Source: UBA6055 sp963663065
Lineage (GTDB): Bacteria; Chloroflexota; Anaerolineae; Aggregatilineales; Phototrophicaceae
Assembly (NCBI GenBank): GCA_963663065.2
Contig: OY760098.2
Span: forward strand, 744,001 to 808,000
Length of the DNA: 64,000 nt
Reading direction: 5' to 3'
Part shown: positions 52,184 to 61,172 of the stretch, in pieces
Numbering within the stretch: position 1 is the stretch's first letter
How the letters are laid out: the number at the start of each line of letters is the position of its first letter
Made by a program: the position numbers and the translations under genes
Notes under the pieces: generated by a model
The model's input: the letters and a program-made list of their open reading frames with translations, nothing else
Told to the model about the DNA's origin: nothing
Database searches by the model: none

Positions 52184-53749
52184 ATGAGCAAAGAACGCAA
52201 ACATATCAAAGTCACCTATTCCACCCTCGGCAGCCCCGACCCTCTGCTGCACGAATACTTCGAGGAAGATGTCGCCGAGCTCAAAGCCAATCTCAGCCAA
52301 GCCTATCAGCTTCTCATCGACGGCGCTTGGCAGGCGGGCGATTCCAGCTTCGAAGGCCGCTCGCCCATCAACACCGATTGGCTGCTGGGCAAATATGCCG
52401 AGGCCTCGGAGTTCCAGGTCGCGCAAGCCGTGGCCGCCGCCAAAGCCGCTTTCCCCGCCTGGCGCGCCAAATCCTGGAATGAACGCTGCCAGCTGCTCAG
52501 CCGCGTCGCCGACCTCATCAGCGAACGCCTCTTCGAGATCTCCGCCGCCGTCAGCCTGGAGATCGGCAAGAACCGCCTGGAAGCCATCGGCGAAGTTGAA
52601 GAAACCGCCGACCTCATCCGCTACTGCGTCGATGCCATGCGCGACAACCAAGGCTTCGAGCGCCAGCTGCTCAGCGAAAGCGATCAACATTTCAACCGCA
52701 GCATCCTCAAACCCTACGGCGTCTGGGGCGTCATCGGTCCCTTCAACTTCCCCGCCGCGCTCACTGGCGGTCCCGCCGGCGCAGCCCTGGTGGCCGGCAA
52801 CACCGTCGTGCTCAAACCGGCCGCCGAAGGCTCGCTGACCGCCGTCATGATCGCCCAGTGCATGCAAGACGCGGGCTTGCCAGCCGGCGTATTCAACATG
52901 GTCACCGGCGGCGACGAACCTGGCATGGCGCTGACAGCCAACCGCGACCTGGCTGGCTTGACATTCACAGGCAGCTACGAGGTCGGCATGAGCATCATCA
53001 AAACCTTCAGCACCGCCGCCGGCTACTATCGCCCCGTCATCGCCGAAATGGGCGGCAAGAACCCCACAATCGTCACGCGCAATGCCGACCTGGACAAAGC
53101 CGCGCTCGGGGTCATGCGCTCCGCCTTTGGTTTGACCGGTCAGAAATGCTCAGCCTGCTCGCGGGTCTATGTCGAGGAAGCCGTCAAAGACGCATTCACC
53201 GCCAAACTGGTCGACCTGGCGCAGGATGTCGCGGTCGGCGACCCCACAGACGCCGCTACCTACATGGGTCCCATCATCAGCGAAACCGCCTACCAAGCCT
53301 TTCAAAGCTATGTGGGGGAAATGGACGCGGGGCAGATCCTCGCCGGCGGCAAAACCCTTGATGTTGGCAATGGCTATTTCGTCGCCCCCACGGTGGTGAC
53401 TGACCTGCCGGATGAGCATCGCCTCTGGCGGCATGAGATGTTCGCGCCCATCGTCGCCGTCCGCGAAGTCGCGAGCAAAGACGAAGCCATGCGCCTGGCC
53501 AATGATGTCGCCCTGGGCTTGACGGCCGGCTTCTATGGCGAAGACGCCGACGAGGTCGAATGGTTCCTGGATAATATCGAGGCTGGCGTGCTTTACGTCA
53601 ATCGCGCCACGGGGGCGACGACCGGCGCCTGGCCCGGTTATCAATCCTTTGGCGGCTGGAAAGGCAGCACCGGCTCCGGCAAGGCGGCCGGCAGCTTCTA
53701 TTACCTGCAGCAATACATGCGCGAACAGTCGCATACCATTGTGGGCTGA
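52184..53749 (+). CDS. Aldehyde dehydrogenase, 1-pyrroline-5-carboxylate dehydrogenase-like
   Basis: A 521-residue NAD(P)-dependent aldehyde dehydrogenase. GPFNFP and VLKPA bind the cofactor, the general base glutamate is in EMGGKNP and the nucleophilic cysteine in LTGQKCSACSRVYV; the last pattern is typical of P5C dehydrogenases (RocA/PruA) and their relatives. Length fits the roughly 515-540 residues of that branch. No proline dehydrogenase gene is nearby, so another semialdehyde is also possible. Confidence 0.9.
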   Translation: MSKERKHIKVTYSTLGSPDPLLHEYFEEDVAELKANLSQAYQLLIDGAWQAGDSSFEGRSPINTDWLLGKYAEASEFQVAQAVAAAKAAFPAWRAKSWNERCQLLSRVADLISERLFEISAAVSLEIGKNRLEAIGEVEETADLIRYCVDAMRDNQGFERQLLSESDQHFNRSILKPYGVWGVIGPFNFPAALTGGPAGAALVAGNTVVLKPAAEGSLTAVMIAQCMQDAGLPAGVFNMVTGGDEPGMALTANRDLAGLTFTGSYEVGMSIIKTFSTAAGYYRPVIAEMGGKNPTIVTRNADLDKAALGVMRSAFGLTGQKCSACSRVYVEEAVKDAFTAKLVDLAQDVAVGDPTDAATYMGPIISETAYQAFQSYVGEMDAGQILAGGKTLDVGNGYFVAPTVVTDLPDEHRLWRHEMFAPIVAVREVASKDEAMRLANDVALGLTAGFYGEDADEVEWFLDNIEAGVLYVNRATGATTGAWPGYQSFGGWKGSTGSGKAAGSFYYLQQYMREQSHTIVG

Positions 53750-53769
53750 TTGTCAACATCGCGGTTATT

Positions 53770-53852
53770 CTGTAGGGCTTGTCAGATACTGACGATTTTC
53801 AATCAAGTTCTGGTTGTGTAGCGAGCGGGACGAGCCACCGGCTCGCCCCTAC
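53770..53852 (-). repeat. Dispersed intergenic repeat, family 2, copy 2 (reverse orientation)
   Basis: The minus strand reads GTAGGGGCGAG, then GGCTCGTCCCGCTCGCTA, ACAACCAGAA and CAGTATC.GACAAGCC, collinear with 33641-33746 but without its 22-nt block. It lies in the convergent gap between the aldehyde dehydrogenase and the M24 peptidase and could terminate both transcripts through its CGAGCC/GGCTCG arms. Confidence 0.75.
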
Positions 53853-53925
53853 GAGATCCTCTTTGGCGGACACGGGAAGAAACGCGGGCCTTGCAGCGTA
53901 GAGCCCATAAAGGGAGAATGCGCGA

Positions 53926-55065
53926 TCACTCCACCACAATCAACTCCTGCCAGCCATTCGTCAGCTTCTCGCCGCCGCCGGGCCGCGCAGCCACCACATC
54001 CTCCACCCGCGCCGAGTAGCCATGAATCTGCATGATGCTCGGCTCAATCGTGAAGAGCATGCCCTCTTCCAGCGGAGTCTCGTCGCCCTTGGTCAAGAAG
54101 GGCGGCTCATGCACATCCATGCCAATGCCATGCCCCAGCCTGTGCCGGAAAGCCTCGCCATAACCCGCCTCTTCAATCACCTGCCGCGCCGCTCTGTCCG
54201 CATCCGACGTAGTCGCTTCGCCAGCCTTCAAAGCCGCGATGCCAGCCGCTTGCGATGCCATCATCACATCGTATACCCGCCGCGCCTCCGCATCCGGTTC
54301 GCCGAAGAAGACCGTCCGCCCGAAGTCATAGCACCAGCCCTCATAGATGCCGCCGAAATCAAACAATATCGAGACCGGCGGCTCAAGCGTCCGATGCCAG
54401 CTTTCCATGCGCGCGCCAAAAAGCAGTGGATGATTCGGTCCCGAATTGTAAAGCGATGTCGTGAAGGATTGCCCCAGCGAGCCATGCTTGCGCAGCTGAT
54501 AATTAACCTCTTCGACGAGCTCCAGCTCGGTCATGCCATGCCGCAGCGCCTTCAGCGTGTCCGCGAAAGCCGCCTCGGTGATGCGCCCGGCAACACGCAT
54601 CAAATCAATATCCGCCTCGCTCTTGATGACGCGCATGGGCCGCAACAGGCTGGTCGCCGAAAGCCAGCGCGCGCCCGGCAAAAGCGGCGCCAGATGCGAA
54701 ACCGTCTCGCCAGCCGTGAAATCGCTGATGGCCACGCGCGGGTTCTCCGGCAAATCAAAACCCGCCAGGATGCTCTTGACCATCTCCGCCGGCACATCCC
54801 AATCGCCCAGCACGCGAATATCGATGCCCTCCAGCCGGCTCAAACCGCCAAACTCGGCTGTCATGCGCGGCAATGGCAAGACAGGGGCATGACGCGGGCT
54901 GATCCAGGCGCCCTCCAGCCAGTCGCCCGGGTGGATGGTATTGCCGTAATTCGGGAAATCGCGCGGGACGCCCGTCAGATACTGCAAGTCGGACGAGATG
55001 GGGATGAATGCCAGGTCGGCATGCTCCGCCAGAATCTCCTGGAATTGCTGCAGGCGGTCGGACAT
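53926..55065 (-). CDS. M24 family aminopeptidase (Xaa-Pro peptidase-like)
   Basis: A 379-residue pita-bread metallopeptidase. The N-terminal creatinase-like domain (1-135) is followed by the catalytic domain with metal ligands in FDFGGIYEGWCYDFGRT (two aspartates), GHGIGMDVHEPP (histidine), TIEPSI and RVEDVV (glutamates). It should remove N-terminal residues from Xaa-Pro peptides in the cytoplasm, though some relatives act on creatine-like amides. Single-gene unit flanked by repeats. Confidence 0.9.
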   Translation of the reverse strand: MSDRLQQFQEILAEHADLAFIPISSDLQYLTGVPRDFPNYGNTIHPGDWLEGAWISPRHAPVLPLPRMTAEFGGLSRLEGIDIRVLGDWDVPAEMVKSILAGFDLPENPRVAISDFTAGETVSHLAPLLPGARWLSATSLLRPMRVIKSEADIDLMRVAGRITEAAFADTLKALRHGMTELELVEEVNYQLRKHGSLGQSFTTSLYNSGPNHPLLFGARMESWHRTLEPPVSILFDFGGIYEGWCYDFGRTVFFGEPDAEARRVYDVMMASQAAGIAALKAGEATTSDADRAARQVIEEAGYGEAFRHRLGHGIGMDVHEPPFLTKGDETPLEEGMLFTIEPSIMQIHGYSARVEDVVAARPGGGEKLTNGWQELIVVE

Positions 55066-55229
55066 CGCTTCATTCTCCCGTCATCTTGTCTTATAGCTCA
55101 AATGATACCGCCTTTGCCGCGCCCTCGCCGCCCAAACACAACACGGCAGTGTATCGAATTCGGTTGAATCGCTTTTGAGCTTGAGTCAACTTTACCACTG
55201 GGTTGCCGATCCTATCAAATCGGATAACT

Positions 55230-55307
55230 GTAGGGGCGTCTCGCTGAGGAGCCCGCCTGTGATTTACCCGGATATCGTGCTGCGCTGCCAGTATCGGACA
55301 AGCCTTA
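55230..55307 (+). repeat. Degenerate copy of dispersed repeat family 2
   Basis: GTAGGGGCG (55230-55238) and CAGTATCGGACAAGCC (55289-55304) are in the same order as in the 33641 copy, with an unrelated interior. The remaining part of the 55066-55330 gap shows no gene; it must hold the promoter of the M24 peptidase gene. Confidence 0.55.
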
Positions 55308-55330
55308 TAGAGGCGCACGACGCAGCGCCC

Positions 55331-56365
55331 TCAAGCCGTAATCGTCACCTTCGACAAACCCCGCGGCGCATCGACTGCATAGCCGCGGACCATAGCCTGC
55401 CGCATGGCGTAGACCTGGCCAGGCATCACGCCTGTGATTGGGCTCAGCCACTCCGGCGCGCTGGGGATGGGCAGGCTCTTTGTGGCGCTTTCGAGCAGGT
55501 CCGCGTTATCGCTGATGATCAGCCGTTCCGCCCCGCGCTCTGCCAGGTCGCCAGCCATCGCTCGCATGCCAGCCAGGCTCTTGCCACTGGGCGCGACCAG
55601 CATGACCGGATGTCCGCGATCAATCCCGGCGATGGGCCCATGACGGAAATCGGCTGCGCTATAGCCTTCGCTGGCGATATACGTCAATTCCTTGACCTTG
55701 AGGCTGATTTCGCAAGCGGTGGCCAAGTTGAAACCCCGCCCCAGCGTGACCAGGCGATCGCTGTAACGGTAACGTTCCGCCCAGGCGGCGATGCCCCCCG
55801 AAAGCGCCAGGGTCTCCCGCGCCAGGCCGGGCAAGCGGCTCAAGCCAGCCCACATCGTCTCGTCCTGCGCCAGCGCGCTGGCCAGCATGGCGATGACCGT
55901 GAGCTGAGCTGTGTAAGTCTTGGTGGCGGCCACGCTGAATTCCCGCTCGGCTCGCAGCGGCAGGTGATGGCGGGCCGCCTGCGCCAATGGCGACTCCGCG
56001 AAATTGGTGATGGCCAGGGTCAGCGCGCCTTGCCCCCGCGCCCCAGCCAGGACAGCGCGCGCATCTTCGGCTTGCCCGGATTGCGAGATGCCGATGACCA
56101 ATGCCCGCGAAAGATCTGGCCCGCTCTCATAGACTGTGTGCAGGGAATGGGCAGCCAGCATGACAGGCAAGCGCAGTCTCTGCCCAAAGAGGTACTGGGC
56201 ATACCGGGCGGCGTTATCCGATGTGCCGCGAGCCGCGATGCACAGGAATACGGGCTGCCATGCGCGGATGGCCTCGGCGACCAGCTCTACCTCCGCGCGG
56301 GCTTCATCCAGGAGGCGCTGGATGACCTCTGGTTGCTGATGGATTTCGTCTTGAAGCTGCGTCAT
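55331..56365 (-). CDS. Double SIS-domain protein, GlmS isomerase-domain-like (amino-sugar phosphate deaminase/isomerase)
   Basis: A 344-residue protein with two SIS domains (about 25-165 and 195-325), like the isomerase half of GlmS without the glutaminase domain. GISQSGQAEDA and GRGFN loops bind the sugar phosphate and EGYSAADFRHGPIAGI is a hallmark of the second domain. Such proteins act as glucosamine-6-phosphate or related deaminases (NagB-II, AgaS). The ATG at 56365 has GAAGGG upstream. It follows the GH20 gene by 10 nt, which points to N-acetylhexosamine catabolism. Confidence 0.88.
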   Translation of the reverse strand: MTQLQDEIHQQPEVIQRLLDEARAEVELVAEAIRAWQPVFLCIAARGTSDNAARYAQYLFGQRLRLPVMLAAHSLHTVYESGPDLSRALVIGISQSGQAEDARAVLAGARGQGALTLAITNFAESPLAQAARHHLPLRAEREFSVAATKTYTAQLTVIAMLASALAQDETMWAGLSRLPGLARETLALSGGIAAWAERYRYSDRLVTLGRGFNLATACEISLKVKELTYIASEGYSAADFRHGPIAGIDRGHPVMLVAPSGKSLAGMRAMAGDLAERGAERLIISDNADLLESATKSLPIPSAPEWLSPITGVMPGQVYAMRQAMVRGYAVDAPRGLSKVTITA

Positions 56366-56375
56366 GCCGGTCCCT

Positions 56376-57908
56376 TCAATCGTCAAGCGGGCGATAGTTC
56401 AAGCCCAGGGCGTCCAGGCAGGGCAGGTGCCGCCGCAGACGCTCGACCAGCTCGTCATAATTGCGTTCGGCAGGATGATGCCAAAGCACATCGGCGATGG
56501 CGATGGCTCGCGGGAAGGTCATATATTCGACATGCCGCGAGTTTGGCATGTACTCAGTCCAGATATTGCCCTGGCCGCCCAGGATGTGATGCCGCTTGTC
56601 CGCCGCGATTGCCTCTGGCAGGACGACAAATTGCCAGACCTGCTCCAGCGGCAGAATCGCCGGGATGGCGACGGGTTCGCTGTCGGTGTCTTCGCTCTGG
56701 TAATAATCGAGGTAGCAATAGGTGTTGGGCGTCATGATGACATCGTGCCCGGCATTAGCCGCCGCGATGCCGCCATCGCTGCCCCGCCAGCTCATCACGG
56801 TGGCGCCGGGAGCGAGCCCGCCCTCGAGGATCTCGTCCCAGCCGATCAGCTTGCGCCCGCGCTCGCCCAGCCAGTTGTCAATCTGGCGGATGAACCAGCT
56901 TTGCAGTTCATGCTCATCAGCCAGTCCTTCGGCTTTGATGCGCGCCTGGCAGGCTGAACAATTTTCCCAGCGCGGCTTTGGCGCTTCATCGCCGCCGATG
57001 TGAATATATTCCGACGGGAAAATCTCCAGAACTTCCGAAAGCACGTCTTTCAAGAAAGCGAAGACCTCGTCCTTGCCCGCGCAGAAGATGTCTTCGGCGA
57101 TGCCCCAAGTGCGGCGTACCTCATAACCCTCGCCGAGGCAGCCCAAATGCGGATAAGCGGTCAATGCGGCCACGGCATGGCCCGGCAGCTCAATCTCCGG
57201 CACAACGGTGATGCCGCGCTCAGCCGCGTAAGCCACCACCTCGCGCGCTTCATCTTGCGTATAGAAGCCGCCATACGATTTGCCATCGTATTGATCCCAT
57301 GCGCGGGCGATCACCGTTTCCGCCCGATAGGCGCCGATTTCTGTCAAGCGCGGGTATTGCTTGATTTCGATGCGCCAGCCCTGATCTTCCGTCAGATGCC
57401 AATGGAAGGTGTTAAATTTGTAGAATGCCATGGCGTCTATGAGCTTCTTGATGAAAGCGACCGGGAAGATATGTCTTCCCACGTCAAGATGAATGCCGCG
57501 CCAGCCAAATGCGGGAGCATCGCTGATAGACAGGCAGGGCAGCGACCAGTCGACGCCCGCTTGCTTTTCATCAGCCAGGTTCTGCGGCGGCAGCAGTTGA
57601 CGCAGGGTCTGCATCCCGTGCAGGAAGCCGGGCAGGCTGGCCGCCCCAATCTCAACCCGCTGCGGTGAAACAGTCAGTTGATAGGCTTCCGGCGCGCCAG
57701 CCGCTTCAACTAAGGCGATCTGATTGGAGCCGCCGGCGGCCTCAGGCTGGACGGGCAAGGGAAAGCCAGTCGCTGGGCGCAGGTAACTCGCCAGCATCTC
57801 GCCGATGACGCGGTCATTGGCAATTATCGTCGTGTCAGCATCAATTGTGAACGATCCAGGCTGCCAAATGATGTTTTGCGGTTGGGGGAATAGCGCAATC
57901 TCTGACAT
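56376..57908 (-). CDS. Beta-N-acetylhexosaminidase, glycoside hydrolase family 20
   Basis: A 510-residue GH20 enzyme. The N-terminal GH20b domain (1-125) is followed by the barrel with HWHLTEDQGW (169-178) and the catalytic pair D307-E308 (IHIGGDEAPK) used in substrate-assisted cleavage. No signal peptide is seen, so it hydrolyses imported chitobiose-type oligosaccharides in the cytoplasm. The ATG at 57908 follows AGGACC; an in-frame start at 57950 overlaps the upstream gene and lacks a ribosome-binding site. Confidence 0.92.
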   Translation of the reverse strand: MSEIALFPQPQNIIWQPGSFTIDADTTIIANDRVIGEMLASYLRPATGFPLPVQPEAAGGSNQIALVEAAGAPEAYQLTVSPQRVEIGAASLPGFLHGMQTLRQLLPPQNLADEKQAGVDWSLPCLSISDAPAFGWRGIHLDVGRHIFPVAFIKKLIDAMAFYKFNTFHWHLTEDQGWRIEIKQYPRLTEIGAYRAETVIARAWDQYDGKSYGGFYTQDEAREVVAYAAERGITVVPEIELPGHAVAALTAYPHLGCLGEGYEVRRTWGIAEDIFCAGKDEVFAFLKDVLSEVLEIFPSEYIHIGGDEAPKPRWENCSACQARIKAEGLADEHELQSWFIRQIDNWLGERGRKLIGWDEILEGGLAPGATVMSWRGSDGGIAAANAGHDVIMTPNTYCYLDYYQSEDTDSEPVAIPAILPLEQVWQFVVLPEAIAADKRHHILGGQGNIWTEYMPNSRHVEYMTFPRAIAIADVLWHHPAERNYDELVERLRRHLPCLDALGLNYRPLDD

Positions 57909-57939
57909 TGTGAAATGGTCCTTGGTTGTTTCGTGCCAA

Positions 57940-58980
57940 TTATAGGTCATCCAGCGAAACTACGGCGCTGAGCTGGCGCGGATTATCCGGATCGCAGCCC
58001 GTGAACATGGCGCGATAGTAAGCCAGCAATTGCAGCGCGGGCAGGTGCAAAACCGGCGTCGACCAGGGCGGCAGCTCGGCGGGCAGCAAGAGTTGGTTGG
58101 CGAATCCGCTCCTTTTCTGCCCGATCGCCAGGATGTTCGCGCCCATGTCCGCCATTTCACTCAAGACGCGGATTTCATGCCGCGCCGCGCCCGGCGATAT
58201 CAAGCCGATGACCAGGCTGTCTTCGCCGACCATCGACATCGGCCCGTGGCGGAATTCCAGCGTATGATAGGCCTCGCTGTAGGACAAGGACATCTCTTTC
58301 ATTTTGAGCATGACTTCGCAGGCGATGCCATAGAGCGCGTCCGAACCGAGGAAAAAGAACCTGTCTATGCTGTTGTTCTCGCCAAGCGAGCGAGCAAGAT
58401 TTTCGCAGCGCTCCAGCAGATGGCGGCAGGCAGCCGGAAGCGGGCGGCTGGCGGAGAGATCCTGCTTGCCAAGCGTGGCAGCCAGCTGCTGAATCAGAAC
58501 AAGCATGCTGCTGAATGAGCGGGTCTGGGCGACGCTCTTTTCTTGCGCGGCGGCGATGCTGATCACAAGGTCGGCGCTATCAGCCAGCGGGCTGGAGCCG
58601 TCGCAAGTTATGGTGAGTATGGGTCCGCCTATCTCGTCTTTGAAGCTGGTTTGGGCATGGACGGTTTCGCTGGTTGTGCCCGAGCGCGAAACGCTCAGGA
58701 GCAGAGCGTTATGACCGGGCAGGCAGATGGACTTCTGATGCAGCAGCAGTTCGGAAGCCGGGCAGGCGAGGGCAGGGCAGCCGGCTTGGCGCAGGAGACG
58801 GGCGGCGGTCAGCGCGAGGTAATAGGTCGAGCCGCAGCCAGTCACGATCACCTGGTCGAACGCGGCGGATGCCAGCCAGGTTTGCAGGCGGCGCTCCTGA
58901 GCCTCAAAGGCAGCCAGCGCTTCGCCCCAGACATCGGGCTGGCTCATGATCTCGCTCAGGGTATGCTGTCCAGCTGTCAT
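57940..58980 (-). CDS. Double SIS-domain protein, amino-sugar phosphate deaminase/isomerase-like
   Basis: A 346-residue GlmS-isomerase-like protein, related to but distinct from the one at 55331-56365. The first domain has VTGCGSTYYLA and LSVSRSGTTSET, and the second LEFRHGPMSMV. GGAG precedes the ATG at 58980, and that ATG overlaps the stop of the helicase gene (ATGA). One of the two SIS proteins probably deaminates hexosamine-6-phosphate and the other handles a second amino sugar or acts as a regulator. Confidence 0.86.
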   Translation of the reverse strand: MTAGQHTLSEIMSQPDVWGEALAAFEAQERRLQTWLASAAFDQVIVTGCGSTYYLALTAARLLRQAGCPALACPASELLLHQKSICLPGHNALLLSVSRSGTTSETVHAQTSFKDEIGGPILTITCDGSSPLADSADLVISIAAAQEKSVAQTRSFSSMLVLIQQLAATLGKQDLSASRPLPAACRHLLERCENLARSLGENNSIDRFFFLGSDALYGIACEVMLKMKEMSLSYSEAYHTLEFRHGPMSMVGEDSLVIGLISPGAARHEIRVLSEMADMGANILAIGQKRSGFANQLLLPAELPPWSTPVLHLPALQLLAYYRAMFTGCDPDNPRQLSAVVSLDDL

Positions 58981-61172
58981 AATCGCTCCAAACTCTCTAT
59001 GGCGCCGGGGATGTCGGTGCAATCTTGATTGTAGGCTTCCGTCAGCAATTCGTGTGGCAGGTATCGGGCGAATTTGTCGCATTGGCAGGGCGCAGGCGAA
59101 GTCAAGTCGTCCTGTCCCGGCGGCTTCGCGAAGATGCCTTCCAGTCTTGATCGCAATGCTTCCGCGTTCGGCATGTCAGATTCGATTTCATAATAGTAGG
59201 GCAAGAATTGTTGTTTGCAGGCTATGCCAGCATATTCCAGGATGCGCAGCTGGGTCTCGGCTTGGCGTGTGCCGCAAAAGGGCAAGATAAGAAAAGCGCC
59301 ATCACCCAGCGGCAGGATGGATGTATCGGCGAGATTGGCTCTCTTTGCCAGTTGGCGCGCGCTATGCAGGCGTCGACTCGCGTTTTGCAGCAGATAGGGA
59401 TAATTCACATCGGATTGCAGGATGTCGCGGATCTTTTGCAGCACGCGCGTATGAATGTTTGGGGCATCGCCTAGCCAGTCGGGCACGGGGGCGCGCCGTA
59501 TGCGTTTGACATAGATGACCCGCGCCTCAAAATCCACCTCGAGAACCTGCCAGGCGTACCCAGCCAGGATGATAGAACTCTCGACTTCTGGCGCGCCTTG
59601 CAGCTTGCCAATCTCGCGGGAACGGTCGCGCACGCTATATTCTTCTTCTTCGCAGAATACGGCGTAGAAGCGGTAATTGTTGACGATAGGCTCGGCTTCC
59701 AAACCGATGATGAGATCGCCTGCGTCCGTCCGTTCCAAATGCCCTATCGCGATCAAGTGTCGGAGCAGCAGGCGAAATTGTTCCTGCGTGATTGACTTAA
59801 AGGGCGACAGGCTCAGAACGCGCTCAGCCAGCCGCGGCGGCGCCAGTTCGCTATGAGCTTTGACGATGCTCATGGTCTGGTGGTAGAGCAGGCTGAGAGG
59901 CAGCTGCGGGATTATGGGCGGCTCGATCCATTTCTCTTCGGCATAGAGTTGGATGATGGCGATGGTTTGCAGCAGATTCCAGGGCAGCTCCTCGCCGATA
60001 TGGCTTGCCTGGCGGTCTTCTTCTGTCGCGTAGAAGAACATGCGCGCTGGTCCGCCGCGCCGGCCCGACCTGCCTAAGCGCTGCACAAAGCTGGAAACCG
60101 AATGCGTGGAGTTGACCTGCAAGACTTGATCCAGCTGGCCCAGATCAATGCCCAGCTCCAGCGTGACGGTGGCGGCTGCGCAAGCCGGTTTGTCCGGGTC
60201 TTTCATGGCCGCTTCGGCAGCTTCACGCAATGGGGCGGAGATGCTGCCATGATGGGCATGATAGATATCGGCCTGCCTGTGATTGTCTGCCAACTCGCGC
60301 AGCTTCATTATGATGCGCTCGGTATTGGCTCGGCTGTTGGCGAAAACCAGGGTCTTGCCGACGCGGCGCGACATCGTGTAAAGGTGATCGTAATAGGCGG
60401 TTTCGCTGGCTAGAGATGGGCTGTCGGCGTCCGGGGGATTGCTGTCATCATGCCTTCGCCTGCGAGAATCGGGGAGCGGAAAATATTCCAGCCCCACTTC
60501 CCGGCGCGAGAATTCTTGCCCGGAGATGCAGCGGACGGGAAGGCGATGGTTGCCGCGGAGGAAAGCCATAGCCAGTTCTGGCTCGCCCAAGGTTGCCGAA
60601 AGCCCTATGCGCCGTGGGGGAGCCTTCTGGCAACGTTCCAGGCGCTCCAACTGGCAGATGACCTGGCGGCCCCGGTCCGATTCCATGAAAGCGTGAATCT
60701 CATCAATGACGACGTATCGCAGGTCATGGAAGAGCCGCCGCAACTGATAATGCCGGTTGCTCAACATGGCTTCCAGCGATTCCGGCGTGATCTGCAAGAT
60801 GCCCCGCGCCCGGCGGAGGAAGCGGTTTTTCTTCGCTTGGGCGACATCGCCATGCCAACTCTGCGCCGGGATCTGTGATTCCGCCAGCAGGTCAGTAAGC
60901 CGCTCGAACTGGTCATTGATCAGCGCTTTGAGCGGACCGATGTAAAGCGCGCCGATGGAGGCCGGCGGATTATTGTGCAAATCCGTGAGGATGGGCAGCA
61001 TGGCCGCTTCGGTTTTGCCGCTGGCTGTGCCGCTGGAAATGAGGATGTGATCGGGAGAATCGAGGATGGCGCGAATGGCTTGAGCCTGGATATCGCGCAG
61101 AGCCTGCCATTGATTGCGATAGATGTATTCCTGAATGAACGGCGCCAGGCGATAGAAAGAATTGTCGCTCAT
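58977..61172 (-). CDS. Superfamily 2 DEAD/DEAH-box helicase (YprA/Lhr-like)
   Basis: A 731-residue SF2 helicase with Walker A SGTASGKT (47-54), motif II DEIH (157-160), motif III LSATLGEPE, and motif VI QRLGRSGRRGG, plus a long C-terminal region with no recognised zinc cluster. It resembles the YprA/BrxH-type helicases encoded with DUF2791 ATPases. Its start codon shares one base with the ATPase stop (TGATG) and its stop overlaps the SIS gene start, so the three genes are translationally chained. Confidence 0.88.
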   Translation of the reverse strand: MSDNSFYRLAPFIQEYIYRNQWQALRDIQAQAIRAILDSPDHILISSGTASGKTEAAMLPILTDLHNNPPASIGALYIGPLKALINDQFERLTDLLAESQIPAQSWHGDVAQAKKNRFLRRARGILQITPESLEAMLSNRHYQLRRLFHDLRYVVIDEIHAFMESDRGRQVICQLERLERCQKAPPRRIGLSATLGEPELAMAFLRGNHRLPVRCISGQEFSRREVGLEYFPLPDSRRRRHDDSNPPDADSPSLASETAYYDHLYTMSRRVGKTLVFANSRANTERIIMKLRELADNHRQADIYHAHHGSISAPLREAAEAAMKDPDKPACAAATVTLELGIDLGQLDQVLQVNSTHSVSSFVQRLGRSGRRGGPARMFFYATEEDRQASHIGEELPWNLLQTIAIIQLYAEEKWIEPPIIPQLPLSLLYHQTMSIVKAHSELAPPRLAERVLSLSPFKSITQEQFRLLLRHLIAIGHLERTDAGDLIIGLEAEPIVNNYRFYAVFCEEEEYSVRDRSREIGKLQGAPEVESSIILAGYAWQVLEVDFEARVIYVKRIRRAPVPDWLGDAPNIHTRVLQKIRDILQSDVNYPYLLQNASRRLHSARQLAKRANLADTSILPLGDGAFLILPFCGTRQAETQLRILEYAGIACKQQFLPYYYEIESDMPNAEALRSRLEGIFAKPPGQDDLTSPAPCQCDKFARYLPHELLTEAYNQDCTDIPGAIESLERL

